Shown here piece after piece: positions 51,867-60,392 of a DNA stretch of 64,000 nucleotides (positions within the stretch are counted from its first letter, which is position 1; each line of letters starts with the position of its first letter). The notes under the pieces were generated by a model. The model worked only from the letters and a program-made list of their open reading frames with translations. It was not told the origin of the DNA and did not search any database. Made by a program: the position numbers and the translations under genes. The DNA is from CAYTWW01 sp043801855 (lineage in GTDB: Archaea > Nanobdellota > Nanobdellia > Woesearchaeales > GW2011-AR15): the NCBI GenBank assembly GCA_043801855.1, contig JAZDLQ010000070.1, positions 1-64,000 on the forward strand, given 5' to 3'.

Positions 51867-54201
51867 TGATGAGCCAAGAATCGGTGTATTTGTCTGCAGC
51901 TGCGGCAAGAACATTGGCGGAGTAGTTGATGTAGCTAAAGTTACAGAATATGCTAAAACTCTTCCTAATGTATTTGTTTCCATGCTTAATATATATACTT
52001 GTGCTGACCCAGGCCAAAACGAAATTAAAAGCGCAATAAAAGAACATAATTTAAACAGGGTTGTTGTAGCTGCGTGCTCTCCGAGAATGCATGAGCCGAC
52101 TTTTCGGAATTGTATTACTGAAGCAGGACTCAATCCATATTTGCTTGAAATGGCAAACATAAGAGAGCACTGCTCATGGGTCCATATTTGGGAAAAAGAA
52201 AAAGCAACAGAAAAGGCAAAAGAAATTGTTGCAATAGCTGTTGCAAAAGCAAGATACTTAAAGCCTCTTGAAAAATTTGTTGTCCCTGTAAAAAAATCAT
52301 GTATGGTAATTGGGGGCGGTGTTGCTGGTTGCCAGGCAGCCCTTGATCTTGCAAACCAAGGTTATAAAGTGTATTTGGTTGAAAAAGAGCCATCAATTGG
52401 CGGCAGAATGGCACAACTTGATAAGACATTTCCAACAATGGATTGTTCAATCTGTATTTTAGGTCCAAAACTTGTAGAAGTCGGGAGAAACAAAAACATA
52501 ACTTTATTGACAAATACAACTGTTGAAAAAGTCGATGGTTACATTGGAAATTTTAATGTAGAGACTATTACACTACCAAGGTACGTAATCGAAGATAGAT
52601 GCACTGGCTGCGGAGAATGTGCTGAGGCATGTCCTGTTATTATTCCAAGCAAATTTGAAGTTAACTTAAAGCCTCTAAAAGCAATACATGCACCTTTTCC
52701 TCAGGCAGTTCCTTTAAAATACAGGATAGATACTGATGCATGTATTAACTGTTACAAATGTGCAGAAGCATGTAAAGACAGAAAAGCAGTTGATTTTACC
52801 CAAACAAAAGTAACAAGAAAATTTGATGTCGGAACAATAATTGTTGCAATAGGTGCTGAATCAATAAATCCAAAAATCAAACCAGAGTATGGTTATGGTA
52901 GATTTGAAAACGTAATTGATGGAATTGAGTTTGAAAGGATCATTTGTGCTGGCGGTCCGACTGGTGGAAATTTAGTTAGAAAAGATGGAAAGGACGCAAA
53001 ATCATTTGGCTTTATCCAGTGTGTCGGTTCAAGGGATAAATCAATAGGCAAGGAATACTGTTCAAATGTGTGCTGTATGAACTCAATAAAAAACTCAATG
53101 CTAATTAAAGAGCATAAGCCAGACGCTACTATTTACATATTTAATATGGATATTAGGGCCTTTGAGAAAGGTTTTGAAGAATTATATAATCGCGCAAGGG
53201 AAAACAGAGTAATTTTCATTAAAGGAAGACCTTCCCATATTTATGAAGGCAATGACAAGAACCCGGTTGTAGTAGTAGAAAATGTTCTTACGTCAGAAGT
53301 CATGGAAATAGAACTTGACATGGCAATTCTTGCGTCAGGCATGGTTCCTGACAGAACTGCTAAAGATATCGCAGAAAAGTTGCACATACCAAGAAACAAC
53401 GATGGCTTTTTTATGGAATCCCATCCAAAACTAAAACCGATTGATTCCCCAGGAGATGGAATATTTCTTTGCGGTTCTTGCGAATCACCTAAAGACATTA
53501 AAAATAGCGTTACAAGTGCATCTGCTGCTGCATCAAGGGCAGCAATACCGATGTCAAAAGGAGCTGTTGAGATTGAAGGGATAACAATTCTTGTCGATGA
53601 AAAAAAATGCATCGGCTGCGGCGCATGTGAACGTGCATGTCCTTATGGCGCAATGAAAATTGACAAATCCATAAAAAAAGTTATTCACAATGAAGCGCAG
53701 TGTCATGGCTGCGGCACATGCGTTGCAGAATGTAATTTCAATGCTTTGCAGCAAAAGCACTTTACTGATGAGCAGCTTTTAGCGCAAATTGATGTAGCGT
53801 TAAAAGACAACCCAAAAGAGAAGATTCTTTGTTTTGCATGTAATTGGTGCAGTTATGCAGGAAGCGATCTAGCAGGTGTTTCAAGATTTCAGTATCCTCC
53901 GGAAATAAGGATAATTAGGACAATGTGCTCAGGCAGAGTATCAGAAAAAATGATACTAAGAGCCTTTGAAAAAGGAGCGCAGATGGTTTGGGTTACAGGA
54001 TGTCATTTGCCGACAGATTGCCATTATATATCCGGAAATCATTTTGCAAAGGCAAGAATTGAGCGATTGCAAAAAATACTCCCAAAAAAGTATAACATTC
54101 CTTCAGATAGGTTAAAATTAAACTGGATTAGCGCTGCAGAAGGAAGCTTATTTGCAGGTTACGTAAAAAAGCTTGTTGAAGAGCTAAAGGAGATAAAATG
54201 A
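51856..54201 (+). CDS. hdrA: HdrA-MvhD fusion (heterodisulfide reductase-type flavoprotein)
   Basis: 781 aa. N-terminal HdrA region (VFVCSCGKNIGGVVDV), FAD site MVIGGGVAGCQAALDLANQG with KEPSIGGRMAQLDKTFP, internal clusters CTGCGECAEACPV and CINCYKCAEAC, two [4Fe-4S] motifs (CIGCGACERACPYGAM, CHGCGTCVAECNFNAL), then a fused MvhD/FlpD domain (LCFACNWCSYAGSDLAG, MCSGRVSEKMI, VTGCHLPTDCHY). HdrA carries the bifurcating FAD in methanogens; the fused MvhD would accept electrons from a partner dehydrogenase or hydrogenase. The TIM-barrel gene overlaps its stop. Confidence 0.95.
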   Translation: MQNSDEPRIGVFVCSCGKNIGGVVDVAKVTEYAKTLPNVFVSMLNIYTCADPGQNEIKSAIKEHNLNRVVVAACSPRMHEPTFRNCITEAGLNPYLLEMANIREHCSWVHIWEKEKATEKAKEIVAIAVAKARYLKPLEKFVVPVKKSCMVIGGGVAGCQAALDLANQGYKVYLVEKEPSIGGRMAQLDKTFPTMDCSICILGPKLVEVGRNKNITLLTNTTVEKVDGYIGNFNVETITLPRYVIEDRCTGCGECAEACPVIIPSKFEVNLKPLKAIHAPFPQAVPLKYRIDTDACINCYKCAEACKDRKAVDFTQTKVTRKFDVGTIIVAIGAESINPKIKPEYGYGRFENVIDGIEFERIICAGGPTGGNLVRKDGKDAKSFGFIQCVGSRDKSIGKEYCSNVCCMNSIKNSMLIKEHKPDATIYIFNMDIRAFEKGFEELYNRARENRVIFIKGRPSHIYEGNDKNPVVVVENVLTSEVMEIELDMAILASGMVPDRTAKDIAEKLHIPRNNDGFFMESHPKLKPIDSPGDGIFLCGSCESPKDIKNSVTSASAAASRAAIPMSKGAVEIEGITILVDEKKCIGCGACERACPYGAMKIDKSIKKVIHNEAQCHGCGTCVAECNFNALQQKHFTDEQLLAQIDVALKDNPKEKILCFACNWCSYAGSDLAGVSRFQYPPEIRIIRTMCSGRVSEKMILRAFEKGAQMVWVTGCHLPTDCHYISGNHFAKARIERLQKILPKKYNIPSDRLKLNWISAAEGSLFAGYVKKLVEELKEIK

Positions 54202-55007
54202 AGCTTGGAATATCATATGTTATTGCAATTAAAAAAAGCGATTTTTTAATGGATAAAGAGCTAGGCATGTACTATTTATCTGGTCTTGAAAAATTAATGA
54301 TTATTAAAAAAAAATATGAACTGGATTGCGCAGAAATACTAATTGAGCCGCCGATTAACTCAAAATTTCTTAGTGATAATAAAGATACAATTAAAAAAAT
54401 TTTAGAGGATAATGTAATTACCTGTCACTTACCAATGTCTGAAGTTAATATGTCTGCAATGGATAAAAGCATCAGGGCATATTCTATTCAGGAGCTAAAA
54501 GACCTGATTGTTTTTTGTGAAAGTGTAAATATTAATACAGTTGTTCTTCATCCTGGGCAGTTTAATGATGTGCATGTTTTACTTAAGGATTATTTTTTTA
54601 AATATTTTAAAGAAACAGCGCTGGATTTGGTATCTTTTTCAAAGAAGCATAAAATAAAACTTTGTTTTGAAAACCTACCTAAAGGCAATAATTTTTTTAC
54701 AAAGATTGAAGATATGAAAATTCTTGCTGACCTTGGAGCCAATATTTGTTTTGATACAGGTCATGCAATTACAAATAATATTGACCCTTGCGAATTTATT
54801 AAAAAAATTAAGATAAGCCACATCCATATGCAATCAAACAGGCTTGGTGATTTTGACAGGCATTTGCCGCTTGGCTCAGGAGATTTGGATTACAGGCAGG
54901 TGATACGCTTATTAAAAGAAATAAACTATGATAATTACATTATATTTGAGATGTTCAATGAAAAAGACCTGGTTCAGTCTCTGGAGGCGTTTAGAGATGC
55001 CAATTGA
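54198..55007 (+). CDS. Xylose-isomerase-like TIM-barrel protein
   Basis: 269 aa AP-endonuclease-2/xylose isomerase-like barrel. Candidate metal ligands: TVVLHPGQFND, KLCFENLPKG, CFDTGHAI, SHIHMQSN and YIIFEMFNE. It is embedded between hdrA and hdrC with overlaps on both sides, so it is expressed with the complex, yet no Hdr role is known for this family. It could be a sugar or aldehyde isomerase feeding the AOR pathway, or a nuclease-like repair enzyme. Confidence 0.8.
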   Translation: MKLGISYVIAIKKSDFLMDKELGMYYLSGLEKLMIIKKKYELDCAEILIEPPINSKFLSDNKDTIKKILEDNVITCHLPMSEVNMSAMDKSIRAYSIQELKDLIVFCESVNINTVVLHPGQFNDVHVLLKDYFFKYFKETALDLVSFSKKHKIKLCFENLPKGNNFFTKIEDMKILADLGANICFDTGHAITNNIDPCEFIKKIKISHIHMQSNRLGDFDRHLPLGSGDLDYRQVIRLLKEINYDNYIIFEMFNEKDLVQSLEAFRDAN

Positions 55008-55422
55008 CTTTGAATTAAGAAATGAATTAATTAAAGAGATTCCGGATATTTTACGCTGTTTTCAGTGCGGAACATGCGTTAGCAGCTGCCCAAGCGAGAA
55101 ATACGGCAAGAACTACACTCCAAGAAGAAAAATCCTATCAGCAACTTATGGCGATAAAGCTCTTTTAAGTGAAGAATTATTCAGGTGCTTGACATGCCAT
55201 TCATGCAACGAGAGATGCCCTCAGGAAGTCAATCCTTATGATGTACTGGTAAAACTGAAAAATTTTACGATAAAAAAAGGGTTTGCAAAGGAGAGCGAAT
55301 CAATTGAGCAGATATATTCAACAGGAAGCAGTATGCAATTTTCAGAAAGGGCAAAAGAGCAAAGGAAAGCACTTGGCCTTCTAGAACTTAAAAAAATTGA
55401 AGGTTTAAATGATTTAAAATGA
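54997..55422 (+). CDS. hdrC: Heterodisulfide reductase subunit C-like
   Basis: About 141 aa from ATG 54997 (ribosome-binding site GGAGG upstream). Two [4Fe-4S] motifs: CFQCGTCVSSCPSE and CLTCHSCNERCPQEVNP, typical of soluble HdrC, which passes electrons from HdrA to HdrB. Overlaps the TIM-barrel gene and the hdrB start. Confidence 0.92.
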   Translation: MPIDFELRNELIKEIPDILRCFQCGTCVSSCPSEKYGKNYTPRRKILSATYGDKALLSEELFRCLTCHSCNERCPQEVNPYDVLVKLKNFTIKKGFAKESESIEQIYSTGSSMQFSERAKEQRKALGLLELKKIEGLNDLK

Positions 55423-56279
55423 GATATGCTTTTTTCCCAGGATGTGTTGTTCCAAGCCAGATGCCATATTTAGAGAAATTATCAAGGGATGTTTTTGCAA
55501 AACTAGGGATTGAATTATCTGACCTTGATTTTTCTTGCTGCCCATATTCTGCAGTTAGAGACAAAAGTGAAACAGAATGGTTAACTCTTGCTGCAAGAAA
55601 CCTTGCAATTGCGCAGGAAAATAAACTTGACATATTGACAATATGCAGCGGATGCGCCCAGACACTCAGTGAAGCAAACCACATACTTAAAAGCGATAAA
55701 TCAAAATTAGTTATGGTCAATGAGAAGCTTAAAAAAATTGGCAAATCATATGATAGTTCAGTTAACATATATCATTTCATGCAATTGTTCGATAATGAAA
55801 AAAGTATTGTCTCAGAAAAAGTGATTAAAAAATTTACCGGATTAAAAGTTGCGACCCATACTGGCTGCCATATACTACGGCCTTCAAAAGTTATGGAATA
55901 TGATATTCCTGAAAATCCGACAAAATTTGATGAATTGGTTGAGCTTCTTGGAGCAACTCCAATATTTTATAGATCAAAAACATTATGCTGTGGCTATACT
56001 CAGGTTACAAACCAAAAAGAGATGGCGACAGATATAATGAAGGAAAAGCTTGTTGAAGTCCACGATAAAGCAGATATGCTATGCGTTTGCTGCCCAAGCT
56101 GTTTGACCCAATACGATAAAAACCAGGTGCTTGCAAAAGCAAAATACAAACTTGACTATAAGGTTCCTGTAATTCACATCCTGCAATTGATAGGCCTGTC
56201 GATAGGGATGAATGAAGAAGAAGTTTTCCTAAAAGAAAACAGGTCATTGAATGAAGATATTAAGTTAAAATTAAAATGA
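55419..56279 (+). CDS. hdrB: Heterodisulfide reductase subunit B-like
   Basis: 286 aa with both CCG domains: first set FFPGCVVPS...DFSCCPYSA...CSGCAQTL, second set THTGCHILRP...LCCGYTQV...VCCPSC. These bind the non-cubane [4Fe-4S] clusters that cleave CoM-S-S-CoB in methanogens; in a non-methanogen the disulfide or other acceptor is unknown. Overlaps hdrC and the MoaD-like gene by four bases each. Confidence 0.93.
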   Translation: MRYAFFPGCVVPSQMPYLEKLSRDVFAKLGIELSDLDFSCCPYSAVRDKSETEWLTLAARNLAIAQENKLDILTICSGCAQTLSEANHILKSDKSKLVMVNEKLKKIGKSYDSSVNIYHFMQLFDNEKSIVSEKVIKKFTGLKVATHTGCHILRPSKVMEYDIPENPTKFDELVELLGATPIFYRSKTLCCGYTQVTNQKEMATDIMKEKLVEVHDKADMLCVCCPSCLTQYDKNQVLAKAKYKLDYKVPVIHILQLIGLSIGMNEEEVFLKENRSLNEDIKLKLK

Positions 56280-56548
56280 AAATAAACACTGTTTTTTTGG
56301 TGCCATTCGCTAAATTTGGAATAGGAGATAGTTTTGAAATTATGAATGACACAAAATTTATTGATTTGGTCATTTTAATCTCTAAAAAACACGGAAATGA
56401 ATTTGAAAAAATGCTCATTAGTGGTGTTAATAATGAGATACACATCAAAGATAATGTGATGATTTTGCATAAAGGAAAGACAGTTAAGTTAAGTGATAAA
56501 TTAAGTGAAGGCGAATATGTCTTTTGTGCTGTTATTGCAGGGGGATAA
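56276..56548 (+). CDS. MoaD/ThiS-like sulfur carrier linked to AOR
   Basis: 90 aa ubiquitin-fold protein ending in AVIAGG, the di-glycine tail used for molybdopterin dithiolene formation. It overlaps hdrB by four bases and is immediately followed by the tungstopterin enzyme AOR, so a dedicated pterin sulfur carrier is likely. Distinct from the carrier next to ttuA. Confidence 0.85.
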   Translation: MKINTVFLVPFAKFGIGDSFEIMNDTKFIDLVILISKKHGNEFEKMLISGVNNEIHIKDNVMILHKGKTVKLSDKLSEGEYVFCAVIAGG

Positions 56549-56550
56549 AA

Positions 56551-58392
56551 ATGTTAGGGTATACTGGTAAATACATTGATGTAAATCTTTCAACAAAAAA
56601 GTGCGTTGTACTTGATTTGCCAGAGGATTGGCCGCAGAAATACATTGGCGGCATCGGATTTGGCATAAAGGTTGCCTGGGATAATATTCCAAAAGGAGTC
56701 GATGCTTTTTCTCCTGAAAATGTAATTTCTTTTTGGACGGGCCCATTTGCAGGGACATTAGTTCCGGTTTCTTCAAAATATACTGCTGTTGCAAAGTCTC
56801 CTCTGACAGGAACTATCGGTTTTGGTATAAGTTCTGGCGGATTTGGTGCTGAGCTAAAACGCGCCGGGTATGACGGCATTGTGATTCGCGGCAAAGCAGA
56901 TTCCCTTTCATATTTATTTATCGATGATGACGCAATCATAATTAAGGATGCCTCGTTTTTGCAAGGAAAGACCACATGGAAATCAGAGGACATGATAAAG
57001 GAATGCCTTGGCGATTTATCTATAAGAGTTGCGGCAATCGGTTCTGCAGGTGAAAAACTTGTACGCTATGCCTGCATTACAAATGACAAAAATAGACATA
57101 TTGGAAGAAATGGATTAGGCGCAGTTATGGGCAGTAAAAATCTAAAAGCAATTGCGCTTAGAGGAACAAAGGATGTTAAAGTAAATGATTTAAAAACTTT
57201 GCTTGCAGAAGTCAAGCAGCTATACAAAGATTGCAGAGGCGAAAAAATGTATTATGGCAGGGAAGGAACACCAATTAAGATACTTGTCCATAATAAGCGG
57301 GCAGTTCTTGCCACAAATAATTCTCAGAAAATGACTTTTGATGGAGCAGATAAAGTTTCAGGAGAGCGCATGCTTAAAGAAAAAGTTAGAAAGATAATTG
57401 CATGCGAGATGTGCGCTGTTGCCTGCGATCATGTTAATGTGATAAAAGAAGGTGAGTATAAAGGAGCAGTCGGAAGTATTGACTTTGAGACACTTTGGGC
57501 ACTTGGCCCATTTTGCGGAGTTGACAATCTTGATGCGATAACTAAAGCTACGCAATACTGTGATTCTCTTGGCATGGATACAATATCAACCGGAGTTACA
57601 ATTGCATGGGCAATGGAATGCTATGAAAAAGGAATATTTACTAAAAAAGACACAGATGGACTTGAATTGAATTTCGGCAATCATGCTGCAATGGTTGAGC
57701 TTGTAAGAAGGCTTGGCAACCGTGAAGGTAATTTTGCCAAAATGCTTGGTGAAGGAAGTAAATATGCAGCAGAAAAAACAGGAAATAATACAATTAAATT
57801 TGCAATGCAGATTAAAGGCTTAGAAACTAGTGCTTATCCTTTTAGACCGATGCAGACAGGTGCTTTAGGCCACGCAACATGCATAACAGGCGCCTTCTAC
57901 CAGCGTTCAGGAAGCTACCAATATGATGAAAAAGATGCAGTTGACAGGTTTTCACTTGACAAATCAAGGGGAAAGCTTGTAGCTGATGGAGAAGACGATT
58001 ATACTGTAATAGATTCTTTAATAATCTGCAAGTTTTCAAGGAGGATATATACAAACAAAGAAAAACTGGCGCAGATCTTGGGTATAGTGACAGGTGTAAA
58101 ACTCACTTATGATGACCTTCTTTTCGCCGGAAAGAGAATTTATACGCTAGGGAAGTGCTTTAATATAAGACATGGTTTTGCAAGAAGCGACGATTATCTT
58201 CCAAAAAGGGCTTATGATGAAGTAATTAATGATGAAATTAACAAAGATGCGAGAGTTAAATTAAATGAGTGGGAAGATGCCCTTGACAGCTACTATGAAT
58301 ATAGGGAATGGGACACAAAAACAAGCATTCCAAAAAAAGAAACCCTAAAAAAGCTTGGTCTGGATGATGCAGCAGATGAGGTTGGTGTGTAA
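56551..58392 (+). CDS. aor: Tungsten-containing aldehyde:ferredoxin oxidoreductase
   Basis: 613 aa from ATG 56551 (ribosome-binding site GGGGGAT two bases after the MoaD-like stop). AOR features: MLGYTGKYIDVNLS start, YIGGIGFGIKVAW, RHIGRNGLGAVMGSKNLKAI, the cluster ligands CEMCAVACDH and a late SLIICKF, and a pterin-binding segment around GLETSAYPFRPMQTGALGHA. It oxidises aldehydes to acids with reduction of ferredoxin; the ferredoxin-like gene follows at once. Confidence 0.95.
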   Translation: MLGYTGKYIDVNLSTKKCVVLDLPEDWPQKYIGGIGFGIKVAWDNIPKGVDAFSPENVISFWTGPFAGTLVPVSSKYTAVAKSPLTGTIGFGISSGGFGAELKRAGYDGIVIRGKADSLSYLFIDDDAIIIKDASFLQGKTTWKSEDMIKECLGDLSIRVAAIGSAGEKLVRYACITNDKNRHIGRNGLGAVMGSKNLKAIALRGTKDVKVNDLKTLLAEVKQLYKDCRGEKMYYGREGTPIKILVHNKRAVLATNNSQKMTFDGADKVSGERMLKEKVRKIIACEMCAVACDHVNVIKEGEYKGAVGSIDFETLWALGPFCGVDNLDAITKATQYCDSLGMDTISTGVTIAWAMECYEKGIFTKKDTDGLELNFGNHAAMVELVRRLGNREGNFAKMLGEGSKYAAEKTGNNTIKFAMQIKGLETSAYPFRPMQTGALGHATCITGAFYQRSGSYQYDEKDAVDRFSLDKSRGKLVADGEDDYTVIDSLIICKFSRRIYTNKEKLAQILGIVTGVKLTYDDLLFAGKRIYTLGKCFNIRHGFARSDDYLPKRAYDEVINDEINKDARVKLNEWEDALDSYYEYREWDTKTSIPKKETLKKLGLDDAADEVGV

Positions 58393-58393
58393 G

Positions 58394-58879
58394 ATGTCTC
58401 ATAAGATAATCGTCTGCAACACTGAAAAATGCACTGGTTGTAGGATTTGTGAGTATATTTGTTCTTCTGTTAATGAAGGAGTGATAAATCCACGAACTTC
58501 AAGAATAAAGACTATTAGGATAGACCCTGTTTTTGATCTAGCATTGTCTTGTAGGAAGTGCGAAAAGCCAAAATGTATCAATTCTTGTGCAAGAAATGCT
58601 ATTTCACAAGATGAAACAACAAGGCAGATAGTTATTTCAAAGGAAAAATGCGATGGTTGCGGCTATTGCATCAAAGATTGTCCATATGGTGTTCTCACTT
58701 TAGGGATAGATAAGAAAATTGCATCAGTTTGTGATTCTTGTACTGAAAAAAACGTAGGAATTCCTGCGTGCGTTGATTATTGCCCAACAGGTGCTATAAA
58801 ATATCTTTCTATTGATGAAATTGAAGAAAAAGCTGTTAAGGACTTCCATTCAACACTACAGGAAAAATCAAAGGAATAA
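58394..58879 (+). CDS. HycB/DMSO-reductase-type four-cluster ferredoxin
   Basis: 161 aa from ATG 58394, which overlaps nothing and follows the AOR stop by one base. Cysteine motifs for about four [4Fe-4S] clusters: CTGCRICEYIC, CRKCEKPKCINSC, CDGCGYCIKDCPYG, and CDSC...CVDYCPTGAI. This is the electron-transfer subunit pattern found with AOR and molybdoenzymes. It is the likely acceptor from AOR and last gene of the operon. Confidence 0.92.
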   Translation: MSHKIIVCNTEKCTGCRICEYICSSVNEGVINPRTSRIKTIRIDPVFDLALSCRKCEKPKCINSCARNAISQDETTRQIVISKEKCDGCGYCIKDCPYGVLTLGIDKKIASVCDSCTEKNVGIPACVDYCPTGAIKYLSIDEIEEKAVKDFHSTLQEKSKE

Positions 58880-59245
58880 TTTTTCTGCTTTTTTTTATAT
58901 TGATTATTTTGTCATTATAATTTGTTATTAATGTTAATAATGCATTATATAATGTGTTATAATGCATTATAATGTGTATTTATTTTTGTGTTGTATTGAG
59001 TAAAAAATATACTTTATACGCATTATTTAGGCATTTTATCCATTATTTTACAAAAATAAAGTTATTTTATTCTTATTTTTAATTTTAATCGCATTATTAT
59101 TTTATAATGTGCATTATAATGTGTTATAATGAACATAATGCATTATCTTATAACATTATTAATGTTAATAATGCGCAAGTCTTACATTCAAATAGAAACA
59201 AACTGTTTTTTGTTCAAATTTGCTTAAAGAATGATTAAGAAAAAG
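58880..59245. repeat. AT-rich spacer with iteron-like repeats and palindromes, no gene
   Basis: Two blocks, about 58923-58980 and 59101-59175, share ATTAATGTTAATAATGC, ATAATGTGTTATAATG and CATTATAATGTG, with several copies of the palindrome ATAATGCATTAT or its core AATGCATT. The 120 bases between are A/T-rich without repeats of the motif. The pattern resembles iterons or a multi-site operator. I see no ORF, RNA gene or transposon end here. Confidence 0.6.
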
Positions 59246-59977
59246 CTAAGCTAAGTTGTACAATGTCTTTATTTTTTCCTTGTTTTTTACAGCAAAAATT
59301 TTAATGCCGTTTGGCTGCCTGAATTCTTCAATTAGATCTTTTTTGACCTTCAGATTATTCATGTAAACCCTTATTGAATTTACTGATTTTTTAGTCCTTC
59401 TTGCAATTTCTGTATATGTAAGGGGGGTACTTTGATTAAAAAGGAAGTTAAGAAGCTCTTTTTCAGGGAAAGTGAGTTCATTGTCTTCTGCTTTTATTGG
59501 TTCAGCAGGCAATTTTTGGGATTTTTCTATAGATCTTATCTTGTTTTCAACTTCAAATAGCACTTCTTCTTTTATTTTTCCATACTTCGCCTGGCTTTCA
59601 ATAATTCCACTAATGTGAAGAAGAAGATCATTGTGATATTTTTTCATCTCTTCTTTCATAGAAGTGCGAAGATCTGTTTTTAGGTTGCTCTCTAAGGATT
59701 TTACATCTTTTTCAAGCTGCTTTTGGCTTTTATATAAGTAATTTACCCACTCAGACATGCTTTTAAGAGTAGTCTTTAGCTCTTCTCTGTGATGGAAATG
59801 GGTCTGATTCAAGGAATTTGAGGAATGGTGAAGCTGTTTTATGTTCTCATGCAGGTAGTTTATCCACATGCGATGGTAATCCATGTGCTTATTGAATTCA
59901 GTGAAAGTGTTGTTAAAAACAGATGTCTTTACCTTGGTTTCTTTGCTAGAATTAAAAAGTCTCTCTAAAACCCCCAT
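59246..59977 (-). CDS. Coiled-coil protein with C-terminal winged helix
   Basis: 243 aa. About residues 30-150 are His/Lys/Glu-rich coiled coil (MWINYLHENIKQLHHSSNSL repeated in style as MSEWVNYLYKSQKQLEKDVK); residues 170-235 form a helix-turn-helix (LTYTEIARRTKKSVNSIRVY) followed by a wing. This is a DNA-binding protein of a type common in DPANN genomes. The repeat-dense region lies just beyond its 3' end rather than upstream. Confidence 0.65.
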   Translation of the reverse strand: MGVLERLFNSSKETKVKTSVFNNTFTEFNKHMDYHRMWINYLHENIKQLHHSSNSLNQTHFHHREELKTTLKSMSEWVNYLYKSQKQLEKDVKSLESNLKTDLRTSMKEEMKKYHNDLLLHISGIIESQAKYGKIKEEVLFEVENKIRSIEKSQKLPAEPIKAEDNELTFPEKELLNFLFNQSTPLTYTEIARRTKKSVNSIRVYMNNLKVKKDLIEEFRQPNGIKIFAVKNKEKIKTLYNLA

Positions 59978-60055
59978 AATAAAGTGAGAGGTAAACAGGT
60001 TAATAAAGGTTTTGAAATGAAAGGCTATGTGTAAAACACGATTCTTATAAATATT

Positions 60056-60337
60056 TTAATCTCTCGTTATATTATAATTTTTTACAATATACGCCGAGAT
60101 TTTGGCATTATAAGATTTAAGAACATTAAGAACAACATCAAGATGCTTTTTTTGAATTATAATTGCTGACCTGATGGGTTTTTCATAATTGGTATTGGAC
60201 AAAACACCTTTAGTTATCGACGTATATTTTCCATTATGGGTCTTTTCTGTAGTTCCAAATAATTTTCTATCAAACTGCTTTCTTTTAACAGGACTTAACC
60301 TATCAAAAGAATAGCAAATCAGTATTTGCTCTTTCAT
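60056..60337 (-). CDS. Small transposase-flanking protein A
   Basis: 93 aa. The predicted order strand-helix-strand-strand-helix-strand (ILICYSF, KRKQFDRKLFG, GKYTSITKGVLS, KPIRSAIII, LDVVLNVLKS, ISAYIVKNY) suggests a ferredoxin-like fold. It is a clear paralogue of the protein at 61509-61766: shared F(D/N)RKLF, GKY, (K/Q)G(V/I)LS, YEKP(I/L)RS. Divergent from the transposase. No named family recognised. Confidence 0.65.
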   Translation of the reverse strand: MKEQILICYSFDRLSPVKRKQFDRKLFGTTEKTHNGKYTSITKGVLSNTNYEKPIRSAIIIQKKHLDVVLNVLKSYNAKISAYIVKNYNITRD

Positions 60338-60348
60338 ATCTTTTTAGT

Positions 60349-60389
60349 AAAATAGAAAAGTTTAAATACTTTTCTGTCTTTTAAAAGAC
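60349..60389. promoter_or_regulatory. Palindromic divergent promoter of the transposase unit
   Basis: AGAAAAG, TTTAAATA, CTTTTCT (60354-60375) is a dyad centred on a TATA-like box, followed directly by the perfect 14-bp palindrome GTCTTTTAAAAGAC (60376-60389), three bases before the transposase ATG. AAAATAGAAAA (60349-60359) recurs inverted as TTTTCTATTTT at 61496-61506 beyond the transposase, so it may mark element ends. Confidence 0.5.
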
Positions 60390-60392
60390 ACA

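Noticed and set aside
58880..59245. CRISPR array
   Set aside because: The repeats are short, overlapping palindromes without regular unique spacers.
60056..60337. Cas2 or VapD identity for the small transposase-flanking proteins
   Set aside because: Only a similar strand-helix order is visible. There is no conserved Cas2 Asp/SVFE pattern, no cas genes and no CRISPR array.
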